The notes under the pieces: generated by a model
The model's input: only the letters and a program-made list of their open reading frames with translations
Told to the model about the DNA's origin: nothing
Database searches by the model: none
Translations under genes and position numbers: made by a program
Assembly: GCA_024403115.1 (NCBI GenBank)
Contig: JAKSSL010000010.1
Location: 1 to 38,619 of the forward strand
Direction: 5' to 3'
DNA: 38,619 bases
Origin: Clostridia bacterium
Lineage (GTDB): Bacteria; Bacillota; Clostridia; Peptostreptococcales; Anaerovoracaceae
Part shown: positions 7,343 to 15,650 of the stretch, in pieces
Numbering within the stretch: position 1 is the first letter of the stretch
How the letters are laid out: each line of letters starts with the position of its first letter

Positions 7343-8329
7343 ATGGAAAAACAAGGGAAAAAGACAATTAGATTTTGGGGAATATGGGCAGTTTTGGTTG
7401 CCGGTTTATGCTTCGTAGTATATGCTATTCCATCTATAACAGGAGCTTTTACCTCCACCTATGTAACAAATTACGGAGACCTTGTAATCAGCGATGATGC
7501 CAAGGGCTATATCGTTCGTACTGAGAAGGTTTATGTAAGCAAGAAAAGCGGTGCGGTTAATAAACTCATAGATCAAGGAACTTTGGTAAAGAAGAATACC
7601 AGAATTATAGAGCTATCGAAATCTTCTAAGAAAACTAAGGCTCGTGAAGATTTGATGATCGCTGTACGCAGAATCACAAATGATAAATATATTATTAAGA
7701 CTAAGAGCTTTAAGACTAGAAAAGCAGGAGTGGTTTCCTACTATGTAGATGGTCTGGAAGACAAATTCACTTTTACAAAGATCAGGAAGATGAGTGCTGA
7801 TAGTGCAGAGGCATATTCTCAAAATCAGGTAATCGAGATTCCAGCTGATGTATGCGTGAAGGGTGAGCCTATATTCAAGCTTATTGATAATTCCAAGTGG
7901 TACATAGTATGTTATTTGGACAGACTGGATGCCAAAAAATATGAAAGAGGCAAACAGGTAAGTATTAACATAGGCAAGACTGAGCTTAGAGCTAAGGTGG
8001 TCTATAACAAGAAGGAAAACAAGGGCAAAAAGTATACGGTTATTTTCTCAACACAGGACTATTACGAGAAATTCGATTCCATTCGAAGCTGTGATGTGCA
8101 AATAGTATATTCCGATACTAAGGGCTTGATAATAGAGAACGATAGTATAGTAAAAGAAAAGGGTGTTGAAGGCGTTTATGTTATAGATAAAGCGGGCAAT
8201 TCCGTATTTAAACCAATAAACGTTTTGGCCAGCGATGGGGAGAGAACCGTTGTTTCAAGATCTGTTTTCTATGACAAGGATGGTCAAGCGGTTGAAACAC
8301 TTAATACTTATGATGAAATAAAGCGTTAG
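7343..8329 (+). CDS. Membrane-anchored HlyD-like (adaptor-like) protein
   Basis: A 328-residue protein with a short basic N-terminus, one membrane helix (about 11-31) and a long extracytoplasmic part. The segment SGAVNKLIDQGTLVKKNTRIIELS resembles the lipoyl-like hairpin of HlyD/membrane-fusion proteins, and residues about 155-230 (IEIPADVCVKGEPIFKLID, then KWYIVCYL) resemble the barrel part. No outer-membrane partner or dedicated transporter is adjacent. Its place at the head of the yggS-sepF-yggT-divIVA cluster suggests an envelope or division role, but that is inference. Only a weak TAGGAT ribosome site is seen. Confidence 0.65.
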   Translation: MEKQGKKTIRFWGIWAVLVAGLCFVVYAIPSITGAFTSTYVTNYGDLVISDDAKGYIVRTEKVYVSKKSGAVNKLIDQGTLVKKNTRIIELSKSSKKTKAREDLMIAVRRITNDKYIIKTKSFKTRKAGVVSYYVDGLEDKFTFTKIRKMSADSAEAYSQNQVIEIPADVCVKGEPIFKLIDNSKWYIVCYLDRLDAKKYERGKQVSINIGKTELRAKVVYNKKENKGKKYTVIFSTQDYYEKFDSIRSCDVQIVYSDTKGLIIENDSIVKEKGVEGVYVIDKAGNSVFKPINVLASDGERTVVSRSVFYDKDGQAVETLNTYDEIKR

Positions 8330-8340
8330 GGAGGCTCGAA

Positions 8341-9036
8341 ATGTCAATTAAGACAAATTTGGAGTACATTAATAAAACAATTGCAGATGCTGCAATTCGT
8401 AGTGGCAGAAAGCCTGAAGACATAATGCTTTTGGCAGTCACAAAGACTCATGAAGCTCCTGAGATGAATGAGGTAATCGACTGTGGTGTTGAAAACATAG
8501 GAGAGAACAAGGTTCAGGAGATTACACGTAAGTACGATGATGTAAAGCCTGCAAAGTGGCACTTAATCGGCCACCTTCAAACAAACAAGGTAAAGTATAT
8601 CATCGACAAGGTTGAGATGATTCATTCTGTGGATTCCCTGCATTTGGCACAGGAAATTGATAAGCGTGCAAAACAGCACGGCTTAGTAATGAAGATTCTA
8701 GTTCAAGTAAATGTTGCCGAAGAGGAAAGCAAGTTCGGTATCACTTCTCAGGAAACTGACAAGTTGATTAATGACATTTTGGAGAACTGTCCTAATGTTA
8801 AGATTTGCGGAATAATGTGCATTGCTCCTTTTGTAGATGATGAAGAGGAAGCAAGACCATATTTCAGAGAAGCAAAGCAAATATATGATTCCTATCTTGG
8901 TGATACAAGGGAAGGCATGGACTTCAAATATCTATCAATGGGAATGAGCAACGACTATGAAGTTGCAATTGAAGAAGGTTCAAATCTAGTTCGTGTAGGC
9001 ACAGCGATATTCGGAGCTAGAGATTATAGTTTGTAA
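8341..9036 (+). CDS. yggS: YggS/YlmE family pyridoxal-phosphate homeostasis protein
   Basis: A 231-residue PLP-binding protein of the alanine-racemase-like TIM-barrel fold that buffers intracellular PLP and affects amino-acid pools. The PLP lysine is K35 in LLAVTKTH. Other family motifs are IGENKVQE, WHLIGHLQTNK, FGIT, GIMCIAPF, and SMGMSNDYEVAIEEGSNLVR ending in VGTAIFG. GGGAGG lies six bases before the ATG. It precedes sepF, the usual order in Gram-positive division clusters (ylmE-ylmF-ylmG-divIVA). Confidence 0.95.
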   Translation: MSIKTNLEYINKTIADAAIRSGRKPEDIMLLAVTKTHEAPEMNEVIDCGVENIGENKVQEITRKYDDVKPAKWHLIGHLQTNKVKYIIDKVEMIHSVDSLHLAQEIDKRAKQHGLVMKILVQVNVAEEESKFGITSQETDKLINDILENCPNVKICGIMCIAPFVDDEEEARPYFREAKQIYDSYLGDTREGMDFKYLSMGMSNDYEVAIEEGSNLVRVGTAIFGARDYSL

Positions 9037-9056
9037 ATAAAGTGGAGGATGAACAA

Positions 9057-9533
9057 ATGGGTTTAAAAGAAAAGTTTAAGAATTTAATGTTTATTGAAGA
9101 AGATGAGTATGATGAATACGATGAAGAAGAAGTAGTAGAAGAAAAGGCTGAACAAGTAGTAGAAGAAAAGCCTTTTACTCAAACTGTTAAGAAGGTGGAT
9201 AGAACACCTTTAGAAAAGAAGTATTCTGTTACAAATCCAAACGGCTTTAAGCTTGTTTTGATTGAGCCAAACTCATATGATGAATGTCCAAAGCTTGTAG
9301 ATAGTTTAAAGGGACGTAGACCTATTATCATTAACCTAGAAAAGGTTGAAACAGAAACAGCAAAGAAGATTTTTGAATTCCTTAGCGGTGCAACTTATGC
9401 TTTAAACGGAACTGTACAAAGAGTTTCAAACAACATTTTCATTTTTGCACCTGACAATATTGGAATTAATGCACAAAACACACAAACAAATCCAGGGGAT
9501 TTTGAATTCAAGAATGAACAAATGCCTTGGTAG
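9057..9533 (+). CDS. sepF: Cell division protein SepF
   Basis: A 158-residue FtsZ-binding protein that forms rings and tethers the Z-ring to the membrane. The N-terminal MGLKEKFKNLMF is the membrane-targeting amphipathic helix, residues about 15-45 are an acidic linker (EEDEYDEYDEEEVVEE), and the C-terminal core contains GRRPIIINLE, FEFLSGATYALNGTVQRVS and NIFIFAPDNI. The ATG at 9057 is chosen because an upstream in-frame GTG at 9042 is itself part of the GTGGAGG ribosome site, and the family starts with the amphipathic helix. Confidence 0.95.
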   Translation: MGLKEKFKNLMFIEEDEYDEYDEEEVVEEKAEQVVEEKPFTQTVKKVDRTPLEKKYSVTNPNGFKLVLIEPNSYDECPKLVDSLKGRRPIIINLEKVETETAKKIFEFLSGATYALNGTVQRVSNNIFIFAPDNIGINAQNTQTNPGDFEFKNEQMPW

Positions 9534-9542
9534 GAGTAGCTT

Positions 9543-9821
9543 ATGTTAACTTTAGTAGGATTAATTTCTATTTTATTGCAGATTTTGACATGGGTTGTTA
9601 TTATTGAATGCTTCTTGAGCTTTTTCGTTAGAGGAAGCCAAAGCGATTTCGTAATAAAACTATACATGACATTAAATAAAATTACAGAGCCTATGTGCAG
9701 ACCTTTTAGAGATCTGCTTTCCAGGTTCTATAATGGCCCAATCGACTTTTCACCATTGTTAGTCATTGTGGCTATTGAACTTGTCAGAAAGATTCTGATG
9801 TATCTATTATTGATGTTTTAG
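9543..9821 (+). CDS. YggT family membrane protein
   Basis: A 92-residue protein with two hydrophobic segments (about 4-26 and 66-90), the usual YggT/YlmG length. The MTEPMCRPFRDLL-like loop (here ITEPMCRPFRDLLSR) and the DFSPLLVIVAIELVRKIL segment are family hallmarks. The biochemical role is not settled; homologues are linked to division or membrane organisation and sit next to sepF. AGGAG overlaps the sepF stop. Confidence 0.9.
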   Translation: MLTLVGLISILLQILTWVVIIECFLSFFVRGSQSDFVIKLYMTLNKITEPMCRPFRDLLSRFYNGPIDFSPLLVIVAIELVRKILMYLLLMF

Positions 9822-9830
9822 AGGTGGATT

Positions 9831-10523
9831 ATGATTACAGCAAAAGATATTGAATTAAAAGAATTCTCAAAAGCTATTAAGGGGTATAATATTGACGAAG
9901 TTGAAGACTTCCTAGATTTAATCATAGTAGATTATGAGAAACTACAGGAAGAGAACAAGTCATTAAAATTGCAATTGGCACAAGCCGGTTCTGCACCAAA
10001 GGAACAAAGCGCTGAAAACACTTCAGTTATTGGAACTTTGGAAGCTGCCAAGGAATTGATGAACGATATTTCTGCAAGTGCAGAACGTAGAGCTGAAGTA
10101 TTGCTTAAGAATGCAGAGCTTGATGCTCAATTAATCCAAAGGGAAGCAAAAGAATCTGTTGTAAGATATACTGAAGAAGGAAACAAGCTTAACAAACAGC
10201 TAGAAAACTTTAGAAGAAGATTCAAGGAAATGCTTGAAGATGAACTTCTAAGAGTTGACGGCTTAGCAAGCGATCTTGTTTCTGATTTTGAAGACACTTT
10301 CCTTCCTAGACAGGAAGCAAAGGAAAAACCAAAGGATGCAACAGTGGTTTTAGATAAGGCTGAAATGGCCAAAGCTTCTAGCGAATTTGCATGGGAAGTT
10401 TCAGAAGAAAAGGCTGAAGCTGAAAAAGCAAAGCCTGCAAAGGAAGCTAAGAAGGAAGAAAAGACTGAGGAAAAGCCTGATCTTGACAAAACAATGATTA
10501 ATATCAGAGTAGACAATAAATAG
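9831..10523 (+). CDS. divIVA: DivIVA domain protein
   Basis: A 230-residue polar/septal scaffold protein. Residues 1-60 are the DivIVA membrane-binding domain (ITAKDIELKEFSKAIKGYNI then DEVEDFLD), followed by coiled coil (about 30-60 and 75-150). The tail (about 170-220) is Lys/Glu/Ala-rich and poorly conserved (AEAEKAKPAKEAKKEEKTEE). DivIVA senses negative membrane curvature and recruits division or wall-synthesis partners. GAGGTGG precedes the ATG. The gene ends at the GAGGAGG that probably serves lspA. Confidence 0.93.
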   Translation: MITAKDIELKEFSKAIKGYNIDEVEDFLDLIIVDYEKLQEENKSLKLQLAQAGSAPKEQSAENTSVIGTLEAAKELMNDISASAERRAEVLLKNAELDAQLIQREAKESVVRYTEEGNKLNKQLENFRRRFKEMLEDELLRVDGLASDLVSDFEDTFLPRQEAKEKPKDATVVLDKAEMAKASSEFAWEVSEEKAEAEKAKPAKEAKKEEKTEEKPDLDKTMINIRVDNK

Positions 10524-10530
10524 AGGAGGA

Positions 10531-10546
10531 GGGGCTTTTAAGCCCC
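10531..10546 (+). promoter_or_regulatory. Hairpin between ribosome site and start codon of lspA
   Basis: GGGGCTTTTAAGCCCC can form a seven-pair stem immediately after the GAGGAGG ribosome site (10523-10530) and eight bases before the lspA ATG. Folded, it brings the two to normal spacing; unfolded they are 24 bases apart. TTTATTT follows it, so it could also be a weak terminator or attenuator after divIVA. Confidence 0.55.
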
Positions 10547-10554
10547 TTTATTTA

Positions 10555-11007
10555 ATGAAAAATTTTAAGAAGATATTTTTGGTTTTAGCTTTTATAGCCC
10601 TAGACCAAATCGTGAAATTCTTTGTAAAAGCAAATATGGAAGTGGGAGAATCCATTCCTGTTATTAAAGATATATTCCACATCACCTATGTTCGCAACAC
10701 TGGCGCGGCTTGGAGTATATTTGCGGGGCAGAAGTGGCTTTTGATAATCATCCCAGGGATCATTATGCTGGTACTTCTGGTCTTGTATTTTCTAAAGGAC
10801 AAGGGCAAGATGCTAATGAGTTCCCTAGCCCTAATTATTTCAGGGGGAATAGGAAATTTAATTGATAGAATCACTTGCTCCTACGTATGCGACATGTTTG
10901 ACTTTAGAATCTGGCCGGTGTTTAATGTGGCAGATATTTGTGTAGTATGCGGATGCGTTTTACTTTGTATATATATAATTTTTTATAGCGATGACAGAAA
11001 AAAATAG
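10555..11007 (+). CDS. lspA: Lipoprotein signal peptidase LspA
   Basis: A 150-residue aspartic membrane peptidase that removes signal peptides from diacylglyceryl-modified prolipoproteins. It has four hydrophobic segments, the N-terminal ALDQIVKFFVK motif, RNTGAAWSIF, GGIGNLIDRI, and the two catalytic regions VCDMFDF (D113) and FNVADI (D127). The length is typical. The start is separated from its only good ribosome site by a hairpin. The 3' end overlaps the next gene by 17 bases. It works after Lgt; an Lgt-like gene lies at 29801. Confidence 0.95.
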   Translation: MKNFKKIFLVLAFIALDQIVKFFVKANMEVGESIPVIKDIFHITYVRNTGAAWSIFAGQKWLLIIIPGIIMLVLLVLYFLKDKGKMLMSSLALIISGGIGNLIDRITCSYVCDMFDFRIWPVFNVADICVVCGCVLLCIYIIFYSDDRKK

Positions 11008-11935
11008 AGTGTACAATTTAACAGTAGAAACAGCGGGCGAGCGCTTGGACAAGTTCTTGGGCGACAATGTGGAGGAGGCTAGCCGTTCATACATTCAAAA
11101 GCTAATAGAAAGCGGTAAATTGAGTGTAAATGGCAAAGTCGAGACCAGCAAAAAGTTGAAGCTTAAGGAGGGGGACGAGCTCAGTCTTGAAATCCCAGAA
11201 CCTGAGGAATTGCTTGTGGAACCAGAGGACATTCCTTTGGACATTGTCTATGAAGATGATGATGTGTTAGTGGTAAATAAAGCTAAGGGCATGGTGGTTC
11301 ATCCTGCTGTGGGAAATTACACAGGAACCTTGGTAAATGCTATAATGTTTCACTGCAAGGACAGATTGTCCACAGTAAATGGCGTTATTAGACCTGGTAT
11401 AGTTCATAGAATTGATAAGGACACAAGTGGCCTTCTTATGATTGCCAAAAATGACAGAAGCCATCAAGTGCTTTCTGATCAATTATCGGAGCATAGCATT
11501 ACGCGCAAGTATTATGCTTTGGTTTTCGACAATATACCTGATGATGAGGGAACAATTGATAAACCAATTGGTAGAGATCCAAAGAACAGGATGAGGCAGG
11601 CAGTTAATTACGATAATGGTAAAAATGCGGTAACTCATTTCAAGGTTTTAAAACGTTTTGGAAAGTACACTTTGATAGAGGCGCAGTTGGAAACAGGCAG
11701 GACTCATCAGATCAGAGTTCATATGGCATCCATCAACCACCCTCTGGTTGGAGACAAGCTTTACTGTCGAAGAAAGGATGTAGAACAGGTGGAATTGGCC
11801 AATGGATCAAAGCGCAAGGTTGAAGGGCAGATGCTTCACGCCAAGGTCTTAGGTTTTGTTCATCCAAATGGTGAATATATGGAATTTGACAGTGAATTGC
11901 CACAATATTTTGAAGAGATAATAAGTGAATTGTAG
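10991..11935 (+). CDS. RluD-type 23S rRNA pseudouridine synthase
   Basis: A 314-residue pseudouridine synthase of the RluA/RluD family. Residues about 15-75 are an S4 RNA-binding domain (RLDKFLGDNVEEASRSYIQK). The catalytic domain has GMVVHPAVGN, the active-site motif GIVHRIDKDTSGLL with the catalytic Asp at D142, and QLETGRTHQIRVHMASINHP. The lspA-rluD order is standard in Firmicutes (ylyB in Bacillus). The exact target uridines cannot be read from sequence. The ATG lies inside lspA with no clear ribosome site, so translational coupling is likely. A terminator follows. Confidence 0.93.
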   Translation: MTEKNRVYNLTVETAGERLDKFLGDNVEEASRSYIQKLIESGKLSVNGKVETSKKLKLKEGDELSLEIPEPEELLVEPEDIPLDIVYEDDDVLVVNKAKGMVVHPAVGNYTGTLVNAIMFHCKDRLSTVNGVIRPGIVHRIDKDTSGLLMIAKNDRSHQVLSDQLSEHSITRKYYALVFDNIPDDEGTIDKPIGRDPKNRMRQAVNYDNGKNAVTHFKVLKRFGKYTLIEAQLETGRTHQIRVHMASINHPLVGDKLYCRRKDVEQVELANGSKRKVEGQMLHAKVLGFVHPNGEYMEFDSELPQYFEEIISEL

Positions 11936-11962
11936 ATGGAATCTTCGTTGAAGAACAAACAA

Positions 11963-11994
11963 AAAGGCTAGCAGGTATAAACTTGCTAGCCTTT
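11963..11994. terminator. Bidirectional terminator shared by rluD-like gene and rqcH
   Basis: A perfect 11-pair stem (11963-11973 with 11984-11994) flanked by A-rich sequence on the left and TATTTTT on the right. It separates convergent genes. The rqcH stop codon (11993-11995) falls inside its right arm. Confidence 0.85.
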
Positions 11995-13657
11995 ATTTTT
12001 CAGGATCCTTAGGATCTATATAAACTGTTTTGTTGTTTGTGAATATTACCATTCCCGGCTTTGCACCGTTAGGCTTTTTCACGTAGCGAATTGGAACATA
12101 GTCTACTGGCACCTTGGAGCTTCCGCTGGCCTTGCTATAGAAGGCGGCGATTGCTGCGGCCTCGTATATGCTTTGCTCATCTATTTGTTCCACGCTTTTG
12201 CCATTGGTTTTCATCACCACGTGGGAACCTGGAATGTCCTTGGTGTGGAACCATAAATCCTGTTTGTCGGCAAGTCGCATAGTGAGATGATCGTTTTCAA
12301 TGTTGTTCTTTCCCACTAGAACTTGGTAACCCGTACTAAGTATGTATGAACGTGGCTTCATCTTCAACTTTTTCTCTTTGCCTTGGACTTTACGTCTGCG
12401 CAAGTAGCCAGTTTCAACCAGTTCAAAGTAAATGGTTTCAACCTCTTCGGGACTTCTGCAGGACTCTATTAGAGTATATACAGATTCCAAATATTCTATG
12501 TCGTGTTCAGTCTGTTCTAGCTGCACGGCTTTTTCTTTTAAAGCGGTTTTCGCCTTGCCATATTTCTTAAAATACTTCTGTGCATTCTTAGACGGACTAA
12601 GCTTCTCGTCTAGAGGAATTTTAATCTCCTGTCCATCATAATAGTTGTTCAAAACAACATCCTTTGCACCAGCTGGAACCAAGTGAAGATTTGCAGTTAG
12701 CAATTCCCCGTAAAGCCTGTATTTATCACTGTTTTCAGCCTTGTTAATATCTTCAAGCAATCTTTGCTTTTTCAAATAGCTTTTGCTCAAAGCATTGTCC
12801 ACAGATTTTAGCAAATTGTTTGCCTTTTGCTTTGTGCGGTTTGTCGCTTCTCTGTGCTCATAATAGTAGTTTATAGCTTGTGAGATGGTGTTAAATTCAA
12901 TTCTATTTAAACTCTCATCGTATTCTTTTAATCTAAATGGCGCAAACTCCTTAGGCCTGTCATCATCCATGTACACGCAAGGAGTGTAGCTACTATTCAT
13001 CATTTCCTGCAATCTATTATATGGATCAAGGCTTGTAGCTAATTCCAAAGCTGTAGCAGGAGAGATTCCCGAAATCTTAGCCATTAAATTCTTAGGATCT
13101 CTATCCGATTCTGCAAAATCCTCTGGGGCTACATCTTTAAACCCAATTTTGTCCTGAGCAGGGGGATATTCGTAAAGCTTTCCCGGTAAAAGCTGTCTAT
13201 AGCGGTTTACATCGATAGCTACACGTTTGATGGAATCAATGATTTTACCACTTTCCAAATCTATTAGGGAAGCGTTGCTGTGCTTGCCCATTATTTCCAC
13301 TATGAGCTTTTTATTTGTAGTAAATCCTAGCTCATTTAGTGATTCAAAAGTAATTTCTATAACTCTATCGCTTTCGTATTGGCCTATATCAATAATTCTA
13401 GCGGCTTGCAGGTGCTTACGCATAAGCATACAAAAAGCAGAGGCCTGTGGTGGATTCTCAGGTGCTTTTTCAATGAGACTCAATCTAGCACCGTTGGAAG
13501 ACACGCTAACAAATAGCTTCAAATTCCCTTTGTTAGTGTGCACCATGAAAACCAATTCCTCTTTTTCTGGTTGATAAACTTTTTCAATTTTACCTAGCAA
13601 TATTTTTTCTCGTAATTCTGCCACCATTGCCATAGTGGTAAGTCCATCGTAAGCCAT
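11993..13657 (-). CDS. rqcH: Ribosome quality-control factor RqcH (NFACT / FbpA family)
   Basis: A 554-residue NEMF-family protein that binds obstructed 50S subunits and directs C-terminal alanine tailing of the stalled chain. The NFACT-N domain starts MAYDGLTTMAMVAELREKIL and includes GKIEKVYQPEKEELVF. It is followed by HhH segments (about 180-230: KISGISPATALELA), a coiled coil (about 280-430) and an NFACT-R domain (about 435-540: GYQVLVGKNNIENDHLTMRL, DLWFHTKDIPGSHVV). Older databases call it a fibronectin-binding protein. The start matches the family, yet no ribosome site precedes it; a possible -10 ends six bases upstream. It stands alone between convergent and divergent operons. Confidence 0.93.
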   Translation of the reverse strand: MAYDGLTTMAMVAELREKILLGKIEKVYQPEKEELVFMVHTNKGNLKLFVSVSSNGARLSLIEKAPENPPQASAFCMLMRKHLQAARIIDIGQYESDRVIEITFESLNELGFTTNKKLIVEIMGKHSNASLIDLESGKIIDSIKRVAIDVNRYRQLLPGKLYEYPPAQDKIGFKDVAPEDFAESDRDPKNLMAKISGISPATALELATSLDPYNRLQEMMNSSYTPCVYMDDDRPKEFAPFRLKEYDESLNRIEFNTISQAINYYYEHREATNRTKQKANNLLKSVDNALSKSYLKKQRLLEDINKAENSDKYRLYGELLTANLHLVPAGAKDVVLNNYYDGQEIKIPLDEKLSPSKNAQKYFKKYGKAKTALKEKAVQLEQTEHDIEYLESVYTLIESCRSPEEVETIYFELVETGYLRRRKVQGKEKKLKMKPRSYILSTGYQVLVGKNNIENDHLTMRLADKQDLWFHTKDIPGSHVVMKTNGKSVEQIDEQSIYEAAAIAAFYSKASGSSKVPVDYVPIRYVKKPNGAKPGMVIFTNNKTVYIDPKDPEK

Positions 13658-13663
13658 GAATTT

Positions 13664-13692
13664 ATTTTAACATAATATCAAGTAAAATTGAA
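13664..13692 (-). promoter_or_regulatory. Possible leaderless promoter of rqcH
   Basis: On the minus strand: TTCAAT, 17 bases, TAAAAT. The -10 ends six bases before the ATG, so the mRNA would start at about the start codon. Its -35 coincides with that of the divergent dnaX promoter. The -35 match is weak. Confidence 0.35.
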
Positions 13693-13716
13693 TAAGGCTT
13701 TAGAATATGGTATAAT
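13688..13716 (+). promoter_or_regulatory. Promoter of dnaX-ybaB-recR
   Basis: TTGAAT, 17 bases, TATAAT preceded by TGG (extended -10). Start site near 13723, about 25 bases before the dnaX ATG, with GACGAGG as ribosome site. Confidence 0.75.
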
Positions 13717-13747
13717 GACTTAGTATTTTAATAGACGAGGTAAACTT

Positions 13748-15283
13748 ATGTATCAAGCTTTATACAGAAGCGAAAGACCTGAAATTTTTTCGGAGATTTT
13801 AGGCCAAGAGCACATCGTTAAAATTTTAAAAAATCAAATAAAGACAGGTACAGTTTCTCATGCTTATTTGTTCTGTGGAACAAGAGGAACAGGCAAAACC
13901 ACTACTGCAAGAATCTTGGCAAAGGCAGTAAATTGCACTTGCGAGGGTGAACGCCCATGTGGAGAATGTGAGAATTGCAAGGCTATCAAAGAAGGCCGTT
14001 TCATGGATGTAATTGAAATAGATGCTGCATCCAATAACGGCGTTGATTCAATTCGTGAATTGAAGGAGAGCGTGAACATTCCACCACAAATCGGTAAATG
14101 CAAGGTGTACATTATAGACGAGGTTCACATGCTTTCTACAGGTGCTTTTAATGCGCTTTTAAAGACTTTGGAAGAACCCCCTGAAAATGTCATGTTCATA
14201 CTTGCCACTACTGAACCACAGAAACTACCTCAAACAGTCCTTTCCAGATGTCTGCGTTTGGATTTCAAGAGAGTTCCTGAGGAAAAGCTAATTGAGGGCA
14301 TGCTTCGCATTTGTCAGGAAAGAGGCGTTACTATCACTGAGGATGGTTTGAAGCTTCTTGCAAGCAATGCGGATGGTTCTGTTCGTGACGGACTTAGCAT
14401 TTTGGATCAATGTCTGTCAACAGGCGAGAAGCAAATCAATAGAGAAATGATACTTCAATTCCTAGGCACAGTTGGCGAGGAATTCTTTATAGATCTAACT
14501 GAAAAAGTTATTTATGGTAAGGTTTCAGATGCTTTAATGCTGATCAACAATGTTTTGGCAGAGGGCAAGGATGTAAAGCAGTTGATGAAGGACTGGAATG
14601 CGCACTTTAGAAATCTGCTAATTACCAAGTATGTTGAAAAACCTGAGAACATGTTGAATATGTCTTTAGATAATATTAAAAGGCTTGAAAGACAAAGTTC
14701 TCAAATTGAGTTAGCTCAAATAGATAGAGCCATCATAATATTATCGAGAACTATTAATGAGGCTAGATGGTCAACTCAAGCTAGAATACTTTTGGAAATG
14801 GCCATGGTTGAAATCGCAACAGACAGTCTTGATCCTAGCAAAATAATCCCTATTAAGAAAAACAGGGAAGTGGAAGAGACTGAATTTGTAGAAGAGATAA
14901 AAGCTCAGGTAAAAGCAGAGCCAAAGGTAGAGGTGAAAGCAGAAACTAAAGCAGAGCCTAAAGCTGATAATGACGAAGAGGATTTCGATTTAGATGAGAT
15001 ATGGGCTAAAGTTTTCGATATGTGCGGAGACGGAAGACCTAGCTTTAACCTATTGAGAACAGGTACAAGTTTAAAGGAAATAAACGAATCCACTTTCCAA
15101 GTTACAGCAGATAATTTCATTATGATTAAGTATCTGGAAGAGAATGGGAAGCAGATAGAAAACATTATGTGCAAACTGCTTGGAAGATTGGTTAGAATGG
15201 AAATCCTTGAGGATAGCAAGGAAGAAAGTGGCTTGGCGGACAAGATTGAGGATATGCTGGGTCTTAAGGTAGATATAAAATAA
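13748..15283 (+). CDS. dnaX: DNA polymerase III subunit gamma/tau
   Basis: A 511-residue AAA+ subunit of the clamp-loader complex that opens and places the sliding clamp. It has Walker A GTRGTGKT (44-51), a zinc-binding cluster (C63/C65, C71, C74, C77 in CTCEGERPCGECENC), Walker B with DEVHMLS, sensor/arginine-finger region LPQTVLSRCLRLDF, and a domain-III collar (about 225-365). A charged linker (KAEPKVEVKAETKAEPKAD) leads to a C-terminal domain likely to contact the polymerase or helicase. I see no A-rich slippery heptamer, so a frameshifted short form is not indicated. It begins the classical dnaX-ybaB-recR operon. Confidence 0.96.
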   Translation: MYQALYRSERPEIFSEILGQEHIVKILKNQIKTGTVSHAYLFCGTRGTGKTTTARILAKAVNCTCEGERPCGECENCKAIKEGRFMDVIEIDAASNNGVDSIRELKESVNIPPQIGKCKVYIIDEVHMLSTGAFNALLKTLEEPPENVMFILATTEPQKLPQTVLSRCLRLDFKRVPEEKLIEGMLRICQERGVTITEDGLKLLASNADGSVRDGLSILDQCLSTGEKQINREMILQFLGTVGEEFFIDLTEKVIYGKVSDALMLINNVLAEGKDVKQLMKDWNAHFRNLLITKYVEKPENMLNMSLDNIKRLERQSSQIELAQIDRAIIILSRTINEARWSTQARILLEMAMVEIATDSLDPSKIIPIKKNREVEETEFVEEIKAQVKAEPKVEVKAETKAEPKADNDEEDFDLDEIWAKVFDMCGDGRPSFNLLRTGTSLKEINESTFQVTADNFIMIKYLEENGKQIENIMCKLLGRLVRMEILEDSKEESGLADKIEDMLGLKVDIK

Positions 15284-15293
15284 GGAGATAGAA

Positions 15294-15650
15294 ATGGGTA
15301 AAGGAATGAAAGCCGGAAAGAAGCCAAAGACTGGTGGCGGCAATATGAAGAATCAAATGGCTCAAGTACAAGCTATGCAAAGACAAATGGAAAGCATGCA
15401 AGCAGAACTTGAAGCAAAGGAATTTGAAGCTTCTGCAGGTGGCGGAGCAGTTAAAGTTGTTGTAAGCGGTGCCAAGGAAGTTTTATCAATGACTATTGAT
15501 AAGGATGTTGTTGATCCAGATGATGTTGAAATGCTTCAAGATTTAATTATGGCAGCAACAAACGAGGCTTTAAGACAAGTGGATGAGGAATCATCAAATC
15601 AAATGAGCAGCCTAACAGGAGGGCTTAACATTCCTGGACTAGGATTTTAA
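15294..15650 (+). CDS. YbaB/EbfC family nucleoid-associated protein
   Basis: A 118-residue small DNA-binding protein. After a basic N-terminus (GKGMKAGKKPKTGGG), residues about 17-45 form the long helix (MAQVQAMQRQMESMQAELEA) and the remainder forms the family sheet (GGGAVKVVVSGAKEVLSMTI, DPDDVEMLQDLI). It acts as a dimer that binds DNA, and its conserved place between dnaX and recR suggests a link to recombination or repair. AAGGAGA lies five bases before the ATG. Confidence 0.95.
   Translation: MGKGMKAGKKPKTGGGNMKNQMAQVQAMQRQMESMQAELEAKEFEASAGGGAVKVVVSGAKEVLSMTIDKDVVDPDDVEMLQDLIMAATNEALRQVDEESSNQMSSLTGGLNIPGLGF

Noticed and set aside
9042..9056. GTG start adding five residues to SepF
   Set aside because: That GTG is part of the GTGGAGG ribosome site, and family members start at the amphipathic helix.
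10127..10516. Long minus-strand frame opposite divIVA
   Set aside because: A shadow of the biased Glu/Lys/Ala-rich divIVA codons; no ribosome site or homology.
13748..15283. Programmed frameshift producing a short gamma form of DnaX
   Set aside because: No A-rich slippery heptamer with a following hairpin is visible near the expected position.
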